Shown piece by piece: positions 1 through 11,079 of a stretch of DNA of 64,000 nt. Position 1 is the stretch's first letter, and each line of letters begins with the position of its first letter. Below the pieces are notes generated by a model, which was not told where the DNA came from, searched no databases, and was given only the letters and a program-made list of their open reading frames with translations. This DNA comes from Liolophura sinensis. Taxonomy: Eukaryota > Mollusca > Polyplacophora > Chitonida > Chitonidae. Made by a program: the position numbers and the translations under genes. The DNA lies in assembly GCF_032854445.1 (NCBI RefSeq), contig NC_088304.1:15723850-15787849 (forward strand), given 5' to 3'.

Positions 1-53
1 CCTGGGTCATTGCGCCGCGCTGGCGCGCCAACCACCTGGGCCACGACGGCTCC
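1..53 (-). repeat. tRNA-derived SINE, head fragment cut by window edge
   Basis: The first ~53 bases match the tRNA-like head of the SINE seen whole at 58244-58498, in the same minus orientation, with several substitutions. On the minus strand it reads like the A-box part of a tRNA (GCC..CGTGGCCCAGGTGG). The body would lie to the left of the window. It is an old, diverged copy. Confidence 0.6.
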
Positions 54-189
54 CATTTAATCCTAAGGTTTATATCCAATACAACGATCACGTTCCGCGA
101 TCACTCACTTTTATGAATAATTAATGTCGTTTTGTTCAAACTCGCAGCTCCTGATTTAAAAAAATATCCTCAATGAATGGTTTCCACAA

Positions 190-1010
190 CCATCTCTTCC
201 TCACTTTTACACTGTATTCTACATGTAGAAAAACATTTGAAGGTCATGGCGCATAAGGAAACAAGGAAGAGCTATGAATGGTCGGCGAGTGATCTGGTGT
301 GACTTTTGCGTATCGTGCTATAAATCCTGATTAATGGCGTCAACTCTTGCATTAAAATGCTGTAGCACAGTTAAACCGTACACATGCTGGGCAAAGCATC
401 ATCTGGTTGTCAGGGATTATATTTACCAAAGCAATATTGCCTTGGTAATCTGTATCATCAACTGATTCGAATATTGCCTTGGTAATCTGTATCATCAACT
501 GATTCGAATATTGCCTTGGTAATCTGTATCATCAACTGATTCGAAAAACTATCTGCCCATAATATAAAAAAGCCTTACTTGGAAGGAAACATGCTGTCAT
601 ATTTTGTTGTATATCTAAACCTTTGTAGCGGTATATTTGTTAGCAGATGACCTGTCACAGAAGTCGCATTACTCGCAACTATTTAGACACGTAGTTTGGT
701 CGTCCAGTCCTACCCTTCACAGACATTGTTAATTTCACCGTCTAGATAGAGTGTCAGGAGACCTATCACTCGAACTGAGGACATCCTCTATGTACCACAT
801 TGGCCTGTTGAAGGTTTGGGCACTAAACACGTGTCACCTTCTTTAGACGGTGGGACAAACATCTTCTGTATGCTCGGACATGACAAATAATATCAGGAAA
901 AATTGAAATGTTGAATCAGTGTAGTGATTTATACAACCATGTCAGCGGGTTTCGTGACAACAAACGTTCACAGCCTTCTAATTTTCTTCATTTAATTGAA
1001 AACTTTCTGT
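190..1010 (+). repeat. Diverged relic of the array's spacer (left flank)
   Basis: This stretch follows the same order of short blocks as about 2340-3400 of unit 1: a GTCATGGCGCATAAGG-like block near 242, a TTAAACCGTACA block near 370, a GCAGATGACCTGTCACAG block near 643, a GTTGAAGGTTTGGG block near 806 and an AAACGTTCA block near 962. The similarity is patchy and clearly older than that among the six units. No open reading frame of note is present. I read it as the decayed edge of an older duplication, and see nothing further in 54-189. Confidence 0.6.
434..544 (+). repeat. Minisatellite, 3 perfect copies of a 37-bp unit
   Basis: A 37-base unit beginning ATATTGCCTTGG and ending GATTCGA is repeated three times without a mismatch (434-470, 471-507, 508-544). 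The homologous place in the six units (near 2640) holds a single diverged version, so the expansion is specific to this flank. Confidence 0.9.
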
Positions 1011-1671
1011 AACTAAAATACACTGTACATAAAATGTATATTTTAAACTCTAAAAATGACTGGAATGAACAAAATGACACTGCAATGTAATCTGTGTACG
1101 GATGTGTATTTTAATTTTGAATGTGACACCGTTATCCGGTTGGACATGTGACAGGATGTTTTAATAATAAACACCTTAACTGGCTGCTAAAGATCAAAAG
1201 CCTCGTTCACTGATACACATATTGTTTCAATAGGTTGATCAGCGTGGTTGATATTCTTGTAATTGTGTTTGTGTCAGAATGACAATACTTAAAAACTCAG
1301 GTTAGACTAACCCTGCCGAGAAGGCGATGCCACACACTGATCTGCTTCTTTTAACTGACATATTTCATCATACGTGTATTTATTTAATGCCGGATTTAAT
1401 GGACCAATTTGTTCTTGCTTCTGAAGACGTCCATGTTGCACGCAGAAAAATTATTAGAATATAGCAAAACCTCAGTGGGAGAATTTGCCTTTTTGCCGCA
1501 TTGGTCCATGAGTCTATTTTGAAACTGATCAAATAGTATTTAAAATTTGTAAAAATGTGCTGCTCGTCCTTAACAGAACAAACATTATTAGCCAATAAAT
1601 AATGATGAATAAAAATGATATAAATGATGAATTATCCGATACAAAATATGTAAAAAGTAATTGATTCCCTC

Positions 1672-1861
1672 TCCTCCATCCAGAAGAGACATCCCAGGGT
1701 GGTTTCCTGATCTGAAAAGATTGGTACCAGAAAGGATAGGAACAGTGAAAACACAAGTTAATAAAGTTGCAAATATTGGTCACTACCCAGTGCTAAATAG
1801 TGGAAAGATGGGAGGATTTGGGCTTCGGACCAGCCAGTCCCAACACATCACAAGGTGTTAG
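1672..1861 (+). other. Conserved spacer block with a short open frame (possible relic exon, unproven)
   Basis: After a pyrimidine tract and CCATCCAG (an acceptor-like site), about 60 codons stay open, reading ..FPDLKRLV.. and ..GHYPVLNSGKMGG... The same block recurs near 11830, 19930, 29100, 40710 and 49850 and is open to a similar point in all. Differences between copies are mostly non-synonymous, which argues against strong protein-level constraint. No matching donor or partner exon is evident. It could be an alternative 5' exon, a fossil exon or chance. Confidence 0.2.
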
Positions 1862-4117
1862 TAAGGTTTCTCGTTATTTTAGTTATAAAAGATTTTACCT
1901 TAGCTTGAAAATAGCATAAGACTCCCAAACTACTATCTAAACACATGCAGTTGTTAATCTAACAAATCCGTTGCATAAATGGAATGAATTTCATGTCTGA
2001 ATACAGGTATTACATATATGACTCCAACATAAATGACGAGTAAATGTGCAACGTGTATTACATACGAGGTGTAGAAGCGTATTGCCAAGTTTCGACTAAC
2101 TGGAATTACCCCCACTACAATAGTGTCGGTCTATGTACCAATTCACATCAATTGCACAAACAGAAAACGGACATTTATCAGCACAATAAAAGATATTTAA
2201 CGGATTACTGAGAAAAGGCGTTTTGAGAAAGTTGTCAAATGTGTGGTAAGATTCACGTAAACAAATAACATTGTCAACTAGAAAACTCATGAGCAATCGC
2301 AATTAGGTCATAACGCATTCAAGTACCTTATATTGTGCATGTCGCAAGACACTGGAAGTTCTTGACGCGTAAGGGAACAAGGCGGAGATGTGATTGGTCG
2401 GGGATTGATATGGCGTGACTCTTGCAATGTTTCAACATCGACATATTTTTTGTAAACCTAGAATGACCCCATGCGTTACCCCATGCAGCTCCTCCCTCCC
2501 CCACCTTACCCAGCATGTCTTTTGATATCACAGATGTTTGAAATGCTATCACACAATTAAACCGTACAAAGGGTAGACAGAACGTCTCAAAACAAAATCT
2601 GTTTGGCAGAGATTCTTTTGTCAAGATAGTTTTGTTGACCAGCTGTATCAACTGGTCTGAAGAATACTGTTTTAGGAAGGTTTTCATCTGCCTATAATAT
2701 GTTAAAAGAATTAGGCCTACAGCATAAAGAGCATAAGGCTGATGTACATTTCAAATGAAATGATTGTATAAAACATCTGGTACAATAACATTTGTGGGAG
2801 AAAGGCAAAGAAAGGCAAAGAAAGGATTCTGGAATTTAATAAAATTCAGTTAATTCCATACATGTTAGTAGTGTTTCTTCTTTTTATTACTTGATGCCCC
2901 ACCGAAAGACACATTTGATTACTTTTTCTTCAAGGAAAACTAGTTTCTTACTCGCTGAAGGCTCCCCCCCAAAACAGCCCTACACTCTCCTCCCGTTATA
3001 TTTTTAGCAGATGATATGTCACAGGATTCCCATAACTGTTTGCTATTGAGACGAATTGTTTGGTCGTTCAGCCCTATCCCTCGCAGACATTGTTTATTTC
3101 ACTGTCTGGATAGAGTGTCATGCTGCAGACACCAAAGCTGACACTAGAACGTCTCAAGTAAGCTGAAACCATCTTCTCTCTCTCGTCTTGACATGTTGAA
3201 GGTTTGGATACTGGTCATGTGTCATCTCCTCCAGACAGTGCGATGAACATTGTCTGTTTCCTCGGATATGAAAAATAAAATCAGGAAGAATTTCAGTGAA
3301 TAATCGCAGTAATATATACTGCCGTGTCTCTGGATTATGTAATAACTTAAACGTTCATAGGCTTCTACTTTTCTTTATTTGATTTACTTGACATTCTAAA
3401 CTCGAACAATTACTGGAAAACAATAAAATGTTGAGCCCATGTAGTCCGTTTACGAATGTGTATTTTAACTTTTAATACAACACTGTTATCCGGTGGGGCA
3501 TTGTGGCACCATGTTTTGATAATAAACACTGTAATTGGCTAAGCTAAATATTAAAATCATCGTTGAAAGATACACATATTATTTTAGTGGGTTGATCAGC
3601 TAGGTTGATATTCTTGGAACTGTTGTTGTTTTAGAACGACAATTCTTAAATACACATGTTAGACAAACCTCATGGAGAAGGCAATATTCACACACTGCTC
3701 TGTGTGCTGGGAGTGCCAGCTTTTATCACACATTATGTACGTGTATTTATCTGGAGGCGAATCTAAGGGACTATAAATGTGTTTTTCTGATTTTGAAAAC
3801 CCGAAATTTTCTTGAAGAAATTATTTGATAAACGATGTCTTCGTGGGGCATATATAGCCTCTTCAGCCCAGCGGTCCTATTGTCCATTTATAATTTAACC
3901 CATGTCATTGTAATTTTGGAAGAGGAGCTCCTTATACAGTATAAACAAACAACCTCTCTCCATAATTGCAGTCTTGAGTGGAGAATTGGGAAGCATTATA
4001 ATCCTTTTCTCTGAAAGAGATTTATCTTACGACAAATATGTTGGATAGATAATACGTAATTAAAGCACATCAGAAGACGGTCCAACCCAGCAAGGTTTCC
4101 ATACTAAGTGGGCCATT

Positions 4118-4137
4118 GTATACTTTATTCAGTATAC
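4118..4137. promoter_or_regulatory. Paired GTATAC palindromes upstream of exon 1
   Basis: Two GTATAC hexamers with an 8-base gap lie about 530 bases before the start codon of gene 1. The arrangement is kept upstream of every copy in the array (for example near 14233, 31534 and 43136) but not in the decayed copies on the right flank. A protein-binding or structural role is only a guess. Confidence 0.2.
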
Positions 4138-4664
4138 GGGGTGCCCCTCATTGATTTGGATATGTTAATCAGGTTCAGACAAGAATTTGACAAGTTTTAC
4201 GCTATTTAAACAATGACACTACCCACAGAGACTTTGCCGCAAAGAACACCTTGTTAATCAACCTTTCCTTACCATCTTGAAAGCTTTCCAGAAGAGAAAG
4301 CCACCCCTTCTCCCCTCCTGTATCCAGCACAGGGTATTATAGAACACAGGGTGGCTGAATACGTGCTAACAGGATTGTCGGGGGTGAGGGGGTTGTCTTT
4401 CTCTGTTTGTCATGTGGAGAGAAGGATATGTTTGGTGCGAAGAAGAGGCAGATTTTAGTACCATGCTTGACGTAAGACACAACGGGAGATGCCCTACAGG
4501 GGACACACCACGTGACAGTTACACATAGCAATAAATGGCTTGAAATCACCCCATTCTCCAGTTCCACCGAAACACCTCTTACTCACAAGCACGGGGTTTC
4601 TCTTGACCTGGCTCCAGGGATTTTAAAGTTTTGTAACCTTTCCACTTTTTCCTTCCCCGACAAA

Positions 4665-7600
4665 ATGCCTGAGCAATTTCTCACTCCATTCGTCACTCCA
4701 GACCAGAAGAGGAGCTTCCCAAAAGCCGTGATTGAGGCCATTTTTCGGAGCTCAAAACTCAGAGCTAAAGTCAAGCAACTAAGACGGGCTTTGTCTGTCA
4801 AAAAGAAATCAGTTGACCTTTGCTGTTATTCACCTATTATTTCTAAGGTACGTTGGTTCAAACTTTTTAGTTTCGAGTGAAAATTAAAGCTGAAATATGA
4901 TGAATGAAGTGGTTTCATACCGACTGAAATGAAATCATCAAAAATACTTTTGGTTACCTGACAAATGATCTCAAAACTCACAGACGATTGTGATTATCAC
5001 TGTAGAACTGGATCTTTGAAGCCTCTTCTTCATTTTTTAATGTTAACCTACTTATACAGCCTCATTCACTCCGATTTCTGCTCCATCACAAAGCCCATTG
5101 CTGCAAGATCATTACGCTTGAAAACGCTGTTAGTATGTATAGCGAAACGTCCCATGTATAGTATAAATAAAGCTAGATATACAGTGTAATATTGATTTGT
5201 GTTTCTCAACATGTCAATATTAAATGTCAATAAAATCAATCAGGATAAAGACGTCTGCAAGTACACGTATGTCTTTAGGTGAAAGTGTTATACCTGCCTA
5301 ACTAGTATTTCATTCATTATCAATTACTTTTTCTAATCAAGTATTCATCCCAGGTTTCGCTATGTTAGTCATATTTTATGTGTTATTTTTTACTTTTAGA
5401 GCGGAGATTGCCATGGTAGTTATGATCTGCAAGCATCCCCACTTGCCTTAACACAGTCAACTTCCGGTCAGAGAGAGTCACCAGCGGAAACTGTAAACCG
5501 TCCTGAAAGTGCGATGAAATCGCTGTCAACCACTGATCTGACTGAAACCTTTGACAAAATGGCAGTCGACGCGGACATTTACACGCAGAAGTATAACAAG
5601 TTGCAGGGGATAAACTTGAGAAAGCGATGCCATTCCTTTCAGCATGACAGAACGGCCACATGTGTTGTTGAGCTCTTCCCAGACGAAAACATCTGTGAAA
5701 GCATAAGTTCCAAACAGGTGATACAACCAGCTGGTGACTTACCATATTCTAAATCCTAACGTTTTTTGTTGCACTAATATCACAAAAATATTCCTCAACC
5801 ATACATAGCACCAAAAACAAAAGTAGTTGAAGCAATCGACAATGTTACCTTGTAACATAGTTTAAAACTGGGTGAGATGATTTATAAAGTTAGGATTAGA
5901 AGATCTTCTGAACTGCGCCGTATAAGGGAAATATTCTTGATTTCGACGAAAAACATCAATCAAAGAAATAAGTGATTATCGATAATGTGTTTGCTTGGTA
6001 ACGTCTACCCTTTTTATTACAGACATCGAATGTTAAGGAAATCCTCGTTAAACCCACTCTATCGAAGCCTGCTGTCCGTCCATCTGTTACACTGAAAAGG
6101 GATCTCTATTCAGATGTCACAAAGTTTAAGCATCTAGACAGCCACGCAATACAGGTGTGTATTTAAATCGTCACATTCCAGTTAAAATCCCCATGTACAT
6201 AAGCTGTACCTGGTTTTCAAGAGCTGCTCTTCGAGAGTAAATAATGCAGTGTTTCCCCGCCAAAATTGTTTCAAATTTTTGAACAAGTTTTCAGGCCTTA
6301 GTGTATTGCTCGATAGAGAAACTGTCTCGACCCTATATACTTACTTAAAGGTTACGATGACTTTAGGGTGATGGGATTTGTCTATGTAACCAATGACTTT
6401 TAAATCATTTTTGTAACAATAACATATCTGCAGGTGGCCAGGCATCACTACACTGACAGCAGCAAGCTGGTGAGAGACTTGACGGAAAATTGCAAAACTG
6501 AACTAGACAAAGCAAGGTATGTTTTGAAATCGTCTAATACATGTTTTAACTTCATATACCATTGCACATATTGTGCTTTAATATTGACATTGCGCTTACG
6601 TGAGGGCATAATTATATCTGGTGAATGAACTTTTCCTATATGTTGTGTCTTTCACAAAAGACTACAGATTGGGGAGTAAAACTACAGCAGCAACGACAGT
6701 GTGACCGTTGATAGATAGCTTTTCTCAGAAAATTTTCACTGATTTGAAAATGTAGTCTCATTAGTTTGTCTTTCAGAGTTCTCTTCAAATGGATGATTGC
6801 CATGGAGCAGAAAAATGCAAGTAAAAAACCACAGGGTGGTCCAAACGTCATCGGACATGGAGGGGTTCAATGTCAGATACTTTTCAACAATCTCTGCAGG
6901 TGAGAAGAGTCACTGAGATTTTTTATTTGTTGAGAAAAACAAAATGCAGGATTTAATACAATTTCTAAAAACAACAACAAACAAACGCATCAGTATTTTA
7001 CTGATGTCAGATAGTTTTAAAACGTCTGAAATAACAAGTGGGGCATTTCATTACATCAGCTCTTTCCATGCATTACCTGAAAAGTTGTGTTTGACAAATG
7101 GTTTCTTATTCTTTCAGACAAGCCGGAATGCATTCAGAAATCATCGTGGGATACTCAAAAGGGGCCGGTCACAGACCCGGCATGCCCCTTGATCACAAGT
7201 CACACAGGAACTCCTGGAACGCTGTTGCTGTTGACGGTACGTGGAGGTTCGTCAATTGCACGTGGGCCGCTCGTCACATGACAGGAAGTGAAAAGAGTTC
7301 ATCTCGGCTTCTACACAAATATGACGAGTTCTATTTTCTCACTGACCCCGAGGAACACATTTATCAGCATTTTCCTGATGACCCAAAGTGGCAGCTTCTC
7401 GATAAGACACTGAGTTTTGAGGAATTCACCAACTTGCCGTCTGTGAAGTCACCATATTTCAAGCATGGCCTGCAGTTTTCTTGTGTCACACCCTCCCTAC
7501 TGAAAACGGAAAATAATTCCGTTGAAATAAAACTAGATTCATTGGACCATTTGAATGTTGAGTCACGACTGGAAATGTGCGAGTCACCGCGTGAACAGGT

Positions 7601-8450
7601 TAAAAACCATGTGCTTCAGCGCCGTGTTGGGAGCCAGATTATTTTGACAGTTGTGCCACCACAGCCGGGATCTTACTACCTGTCCGTGTACGCCGGGGAT
7701 AGCTGCACATCTGATGTGTTGGAGTGTGTCTTCTGCCTTCGTATTCTGCACGCTCCAGTTTGTGTGTATGCGGAGTCACCTAAATCGACTGCTTACCCAC
7801 CCGTGTCAACACTGGGATCAACTCCACTGATGTCCACACTGGGTGTGTCCACAAACTCACACCACGACCCTCTAGTCAACATGGTGAACAACACCATTCT
7901 AATTGACTTTAACGTCAGAGACGATATAAAGTTCACGCATACGCTTCAGTACTATGACAGTGATGGCGACTCCCTCTTGGACATTGACAGGTACGCCTTT
8001 CCTACAATCAGGACACACTCTGACCTGTCTTACTCCGTGGCTTGTCCCAGAAAAGGCTCCTACATCTTTAGTCTGTACGGAGCCACCAGAGACTCCAACA
8101 CGTATGACTGTCTGTTCCAATACCTACTCGTGTGCTCTTCAGATAACCTCAGTTATTTGAGCTTCCCCAAATCTTACAACAGTTGGCGTGACAGCTCATT
8201 GGTATCCCCTTTGCACGGAGAACTTGTACAGGACACGGAATACACATTCGGCCTGAGTGTGAAGAAAGCTTTAAAGGTCTTCGTTGTCATCGGTTCGGAG
8301 AAATATCCATTACAGAAGGTGGAGGACAGCGAGTGGTTTGGAAAAGTTTTAACAGGAGATGCTTCGCCCATTGCCACTGTCATAGCCGAATATATGTCTG
8401 AGACTGGAAATCCCTTTTTCAAACGACTGTTGGAATATGATATCCTCTAA
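4665..8450 (+). CDS. KY/hillarin-type transglutaminase-like protein, copy 1 (predicted pseudoenzyme)
   Basis: Six exons give 723 codons: 4665-4847, 5400-5717, 6023-6154, 6434-6516, 6777-6899, 7118-8450, all with GT/AG borders. The start is the ATG at 4665 (A at -3); the frame is open further up but offers no other ATG. Residues 212-336 form the transglutaminase-like core: TELDKAR (exon 4), VLFKWMI, LCRQAGM, then VGYSKGAGHRPG and NSWNAVAVDGTWRFVNCTW. Residues 353-374 hold the KY-family signature FLTDPE..I..HFPDDPKWQLL. The C-terminal third has KY-type beta-rich repeats and ends LLEYDIL, as is usual there. The Cys, His and Asp of active relatives are replaced by Gly268, Asn311 and Asn326. No signal peptide or membrane segment is seen, so it is probably cytoplasmic or cytoskeletal, as KY and hillarin are. 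Poly(A) signal at 8702. Confidence 0.85.
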
Positions 8451-8701
8451 AATCAAAGCTCAGCAAACACATTCCTTTGAGACATGCAAAGTTTTTGATT
8501 GACAGACAAGGTCTTGTATAAGAACCATGAGGAAATTAATTTGCTCCTCAGTGCTTGATTACGTGTCTCAGCGGATGACATCATTAGAATGGGATGTCAT
8601 TTACCCTGAACCGTAACGTTTTTATTTAAATGCTCTAGTACTTTTGCTGTTACTTACATTATATTTATAACGAAGCTATGCTTACATTCATAGTGTTGTT
8701 T

Positions 8702-8707
8702 AATAAA
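8702..8707 (+). promoter_or_regulatory. Poly(A) signal, gene 1
   Basis: AATAAA 252 bases after the stop codon, followed by a T-rich run. It is conserved at the same distance in the other copies. Confidence 0.6.
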
Positions 8708-8908
8708 TAATTTTTTGTTCGCAGATGCATTTGTTTTTTCTCTTTTGTCTGCAAGGTGGAACACATTGGTTTGTCACTTATTAAATGCATTTGATTGAAG
8801 GGTGTTTTACGCTTTACTTGAGAGTATACATACATTTGTCATCCGCGTCTAAATAGTAATTGAATTACAAACTATTCCCTCTTGAACCGTACAATTTTCC
8901 GTACATAT

Positions 8909-9927
8909 TGTTACGGTATTGAAAACGGCAACAGAAAACAGACTCAGTGACTCAATATTACAATGTAAACAATGCTTTATATATAGAATGAGAAGTACAG
9001 TTTTACAGACAGTTAAACAACAACAACAACAACATACACATCAGTATTACCGGTCTTTACAAGTTTCCAGTTCACCTTTGCATCCCAAGGAATGTATTCC
9101 AGGAAATCCAACGTAAAGACCATGGGATAAACACACAATTCACACAAGTCACAAATTGTCCTAGACAGGTACTTCGCCAGGTTAGCGAACACGAACACAG
9201 TACACAGGTTACACAGAACTGGAACAGTCAAGCCTTTGAATGACGTCACACCCGCAGAGCACAACACAGGGTAAATACAGGCATGGAGGTATAATCCACT
9301 TCAGATCAGTCACAGCTCCCGCAGAAGCTCACAAACGAGCCGTTCAGAGACGTAGAGTAATGTCACCTTGTGGCAGAACGAACGTCCTTTGCCAAAACTG
9401 AAAACTTCAGTTTAGAGTCCTTGACGACCTTGTCGGTCAGGTGAGGTCAGCGTGTTAAACAAATTACACAGTCAACACTGTATAATCATAATAAAGATCC
9501 GAACACCAATAAACGTGACTTCCGCAGAAATTCACATAAACCAGACATCAGTACTACTGTGGTACACAAACGGTGCCGGCATAAAAATCTGTCCTCCCAA
9601 ATGAAACTGGCATCACCAGCTCATATAAATATAATGGACTCTATACGAGAGCGTCTCACACTCTCCTGGCTCCCAGTGGATACAGCAAAAAATCCTCCAC
9701 TCTGCACAGAAAACACGGCTTATATACGTGCCAGGTGGATTCAACTATTCTTAGACGCAGAATTAACAGCCAATGAACATCCAGTTAAATAAACAGAGCA
9801 TTGAACAAGGTGCTTTCGGCCAGGTCCGCACTGTACATATATAACAGGGCCTGTTATGCTTATAACATATAACACAAAGGTCCGCAGACTAACAGTACAT
9901 GAAGACGTTAAATAGTCATACATAACA
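8909..9927 (-). mobile_element. Solo LTR (LTR-1), minus orientation
   Basis: An insertion of 1019 bp relative to the empty site seen after genes 2, 4 and 5. On its sense strand it begins TGTTATG and ends CCGTAACA (TG...CA), and the four bases ATAT repeat on both sides (8905-8908, 9928-9931). It has a TATATAA box on the minus strand near 9720-9726. No internal retroviral genes are attached, so it is a solo LTR of an LTR retroelement. It is closest to LTR-3 at 22025. It is absent from the other units, so it inserted after they separated. Confidence 0.85.
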
Positions 9928-10084
9928 ATATGTACAGCTTTATGTATAACTGCAGGATAGAACTTTGTCATAACTTGTTGAAAAGGGGTAGAAAGAAAAA
10001 AAAGCCGCCTTAGTGATAAGTGGTGTTGCTCATGGGTTAGAGACGCATATAGCATGTAGTCAAAAGACAAAAATTGGTGGTGAT

Positions 10085-11079
10085 TGTTATGTATGACTAT
10101 TTAACGTTTTCATGTACTGTTAGTCTGCGGACCTTTGTGAAAGCATAACAGGCCCTGTTATATTTGTACAGCGCGGACCGGATAGAAAGCACCTTGTTCA
10201 ATGCTTCGTTTTTTTCAATGGCTATCAATTCTGTGTTTAAGAATAGTTGAATCCACCTGGAACGTATATAAGCCGTGTTTTCTGTGCAGAGAGGAGGTAT
10301 TTTTGCTGCATCCACTGGGAGCCAGGAGAGTGTGCGACGCTCTCGTATCGAGTCCATTATATTGATATGAGCTGGTGATGCCAGTTTCGTTGGGAGGACA
10401 GATTTCTATGCCTGCACCGTTTGTGTACCACAGTTGTACTGATGTCTGGTTTAAGTGAATTTCTGCGGAAGTCACGTTTATTGGTGTTCGGATTATTATT
10501 ATGATTATACAGTGTTGACTGTGTAATTTGTTTAACACGCTGACCTCATCTTACCGACAAGGTCGTCACTGACTCTAAACTGAAGTTTTCAGTTTTGCAA
10601 AGGACGTTCGTTCTGCCACAAGGTGACATTACTCTACGTCTCTCAGCGGCTTTGTGAGTTTCTGCGGGAGCTGTGACTGTTCTAAAGTGGATTATACCTC
10701 CATGCCTGGATTTACAGTGTGTTGTGGTCTGCGGGTGTGACGTCATTCAAAGGCTTGACTGTTCCAGTTCTGTGTAACCTGTGTACTGTGTTCGCGTTCG
10801 CTAACCTAGCGAAGTACCTGACTGGGAGAATTTGTGACTTGTGTGAATTGTGTGTTTATCCCATGGTCTTTACGTTGGATCTCCTGGAATGCGTTCCTTG
10901 GGATGCAAAGGTGAACTGGAAACTTGTAAAGACCGGTAATACTCATGTGTGTTTTTTTATGTTGTTGTTGTTGAACTGTCTGTAAAACTGTACGTCTCAT
11001 TTTATATATAAAGCATTGTTTACATTGTAATATTGAGTCACTGAGTCTGTTTTCTGTTGCTGTTTTCAATACCGTAACA
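10085..11079 (+). mobile_element. Solo LTR (LTR-2), plus orientation
   Basis: 995 bp, TGTTATG...CCGTAACA, flanked by the direct repeat GTGAT (10080-10084, 11080-11084). The empty site is seen after genes 2 and 3. Promoter-like parts are a TATATAA box at 10265-10271 and a TGACGTCA (CRE-type) site at 10738-10745. LTR-4 and LTR-5 occupy the same site in other units. This is therefore one insertion multiplied by segmental duplication. It is a fossil with no coding region. Confidence 0.85.

Noticed and set aside
434-544. A short CRISPR-like array
   Set aside because: The repeats are directly adjacent without spacers, in a eukaryotic setting. It is a minisatellite.
4512-4664. Upstream in-frame extension of exon 1
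   Set aside because: The frame is open but lacks an ATG. The first ATG (4665) has a good context and is kept in all six copies, whereas the upstream stretch is disrupted before copy 4.
5383-5745. Minus-strand frame of 120 codons over exon 2, repeated in all copies
   Set aside because: It is the antisense shadow of a coding exon with consistent splice sites. The sense frame joins in phase with exons 1 and 3.
8909-11079. LTR-1 and LTR-2 as the two ends of one provirus
   Set aside because: They face in opposite directions, have different target repeats (ATAT and GTGAT), belong to different sub-types, and only 157 bases of host unit sequence lie between them.
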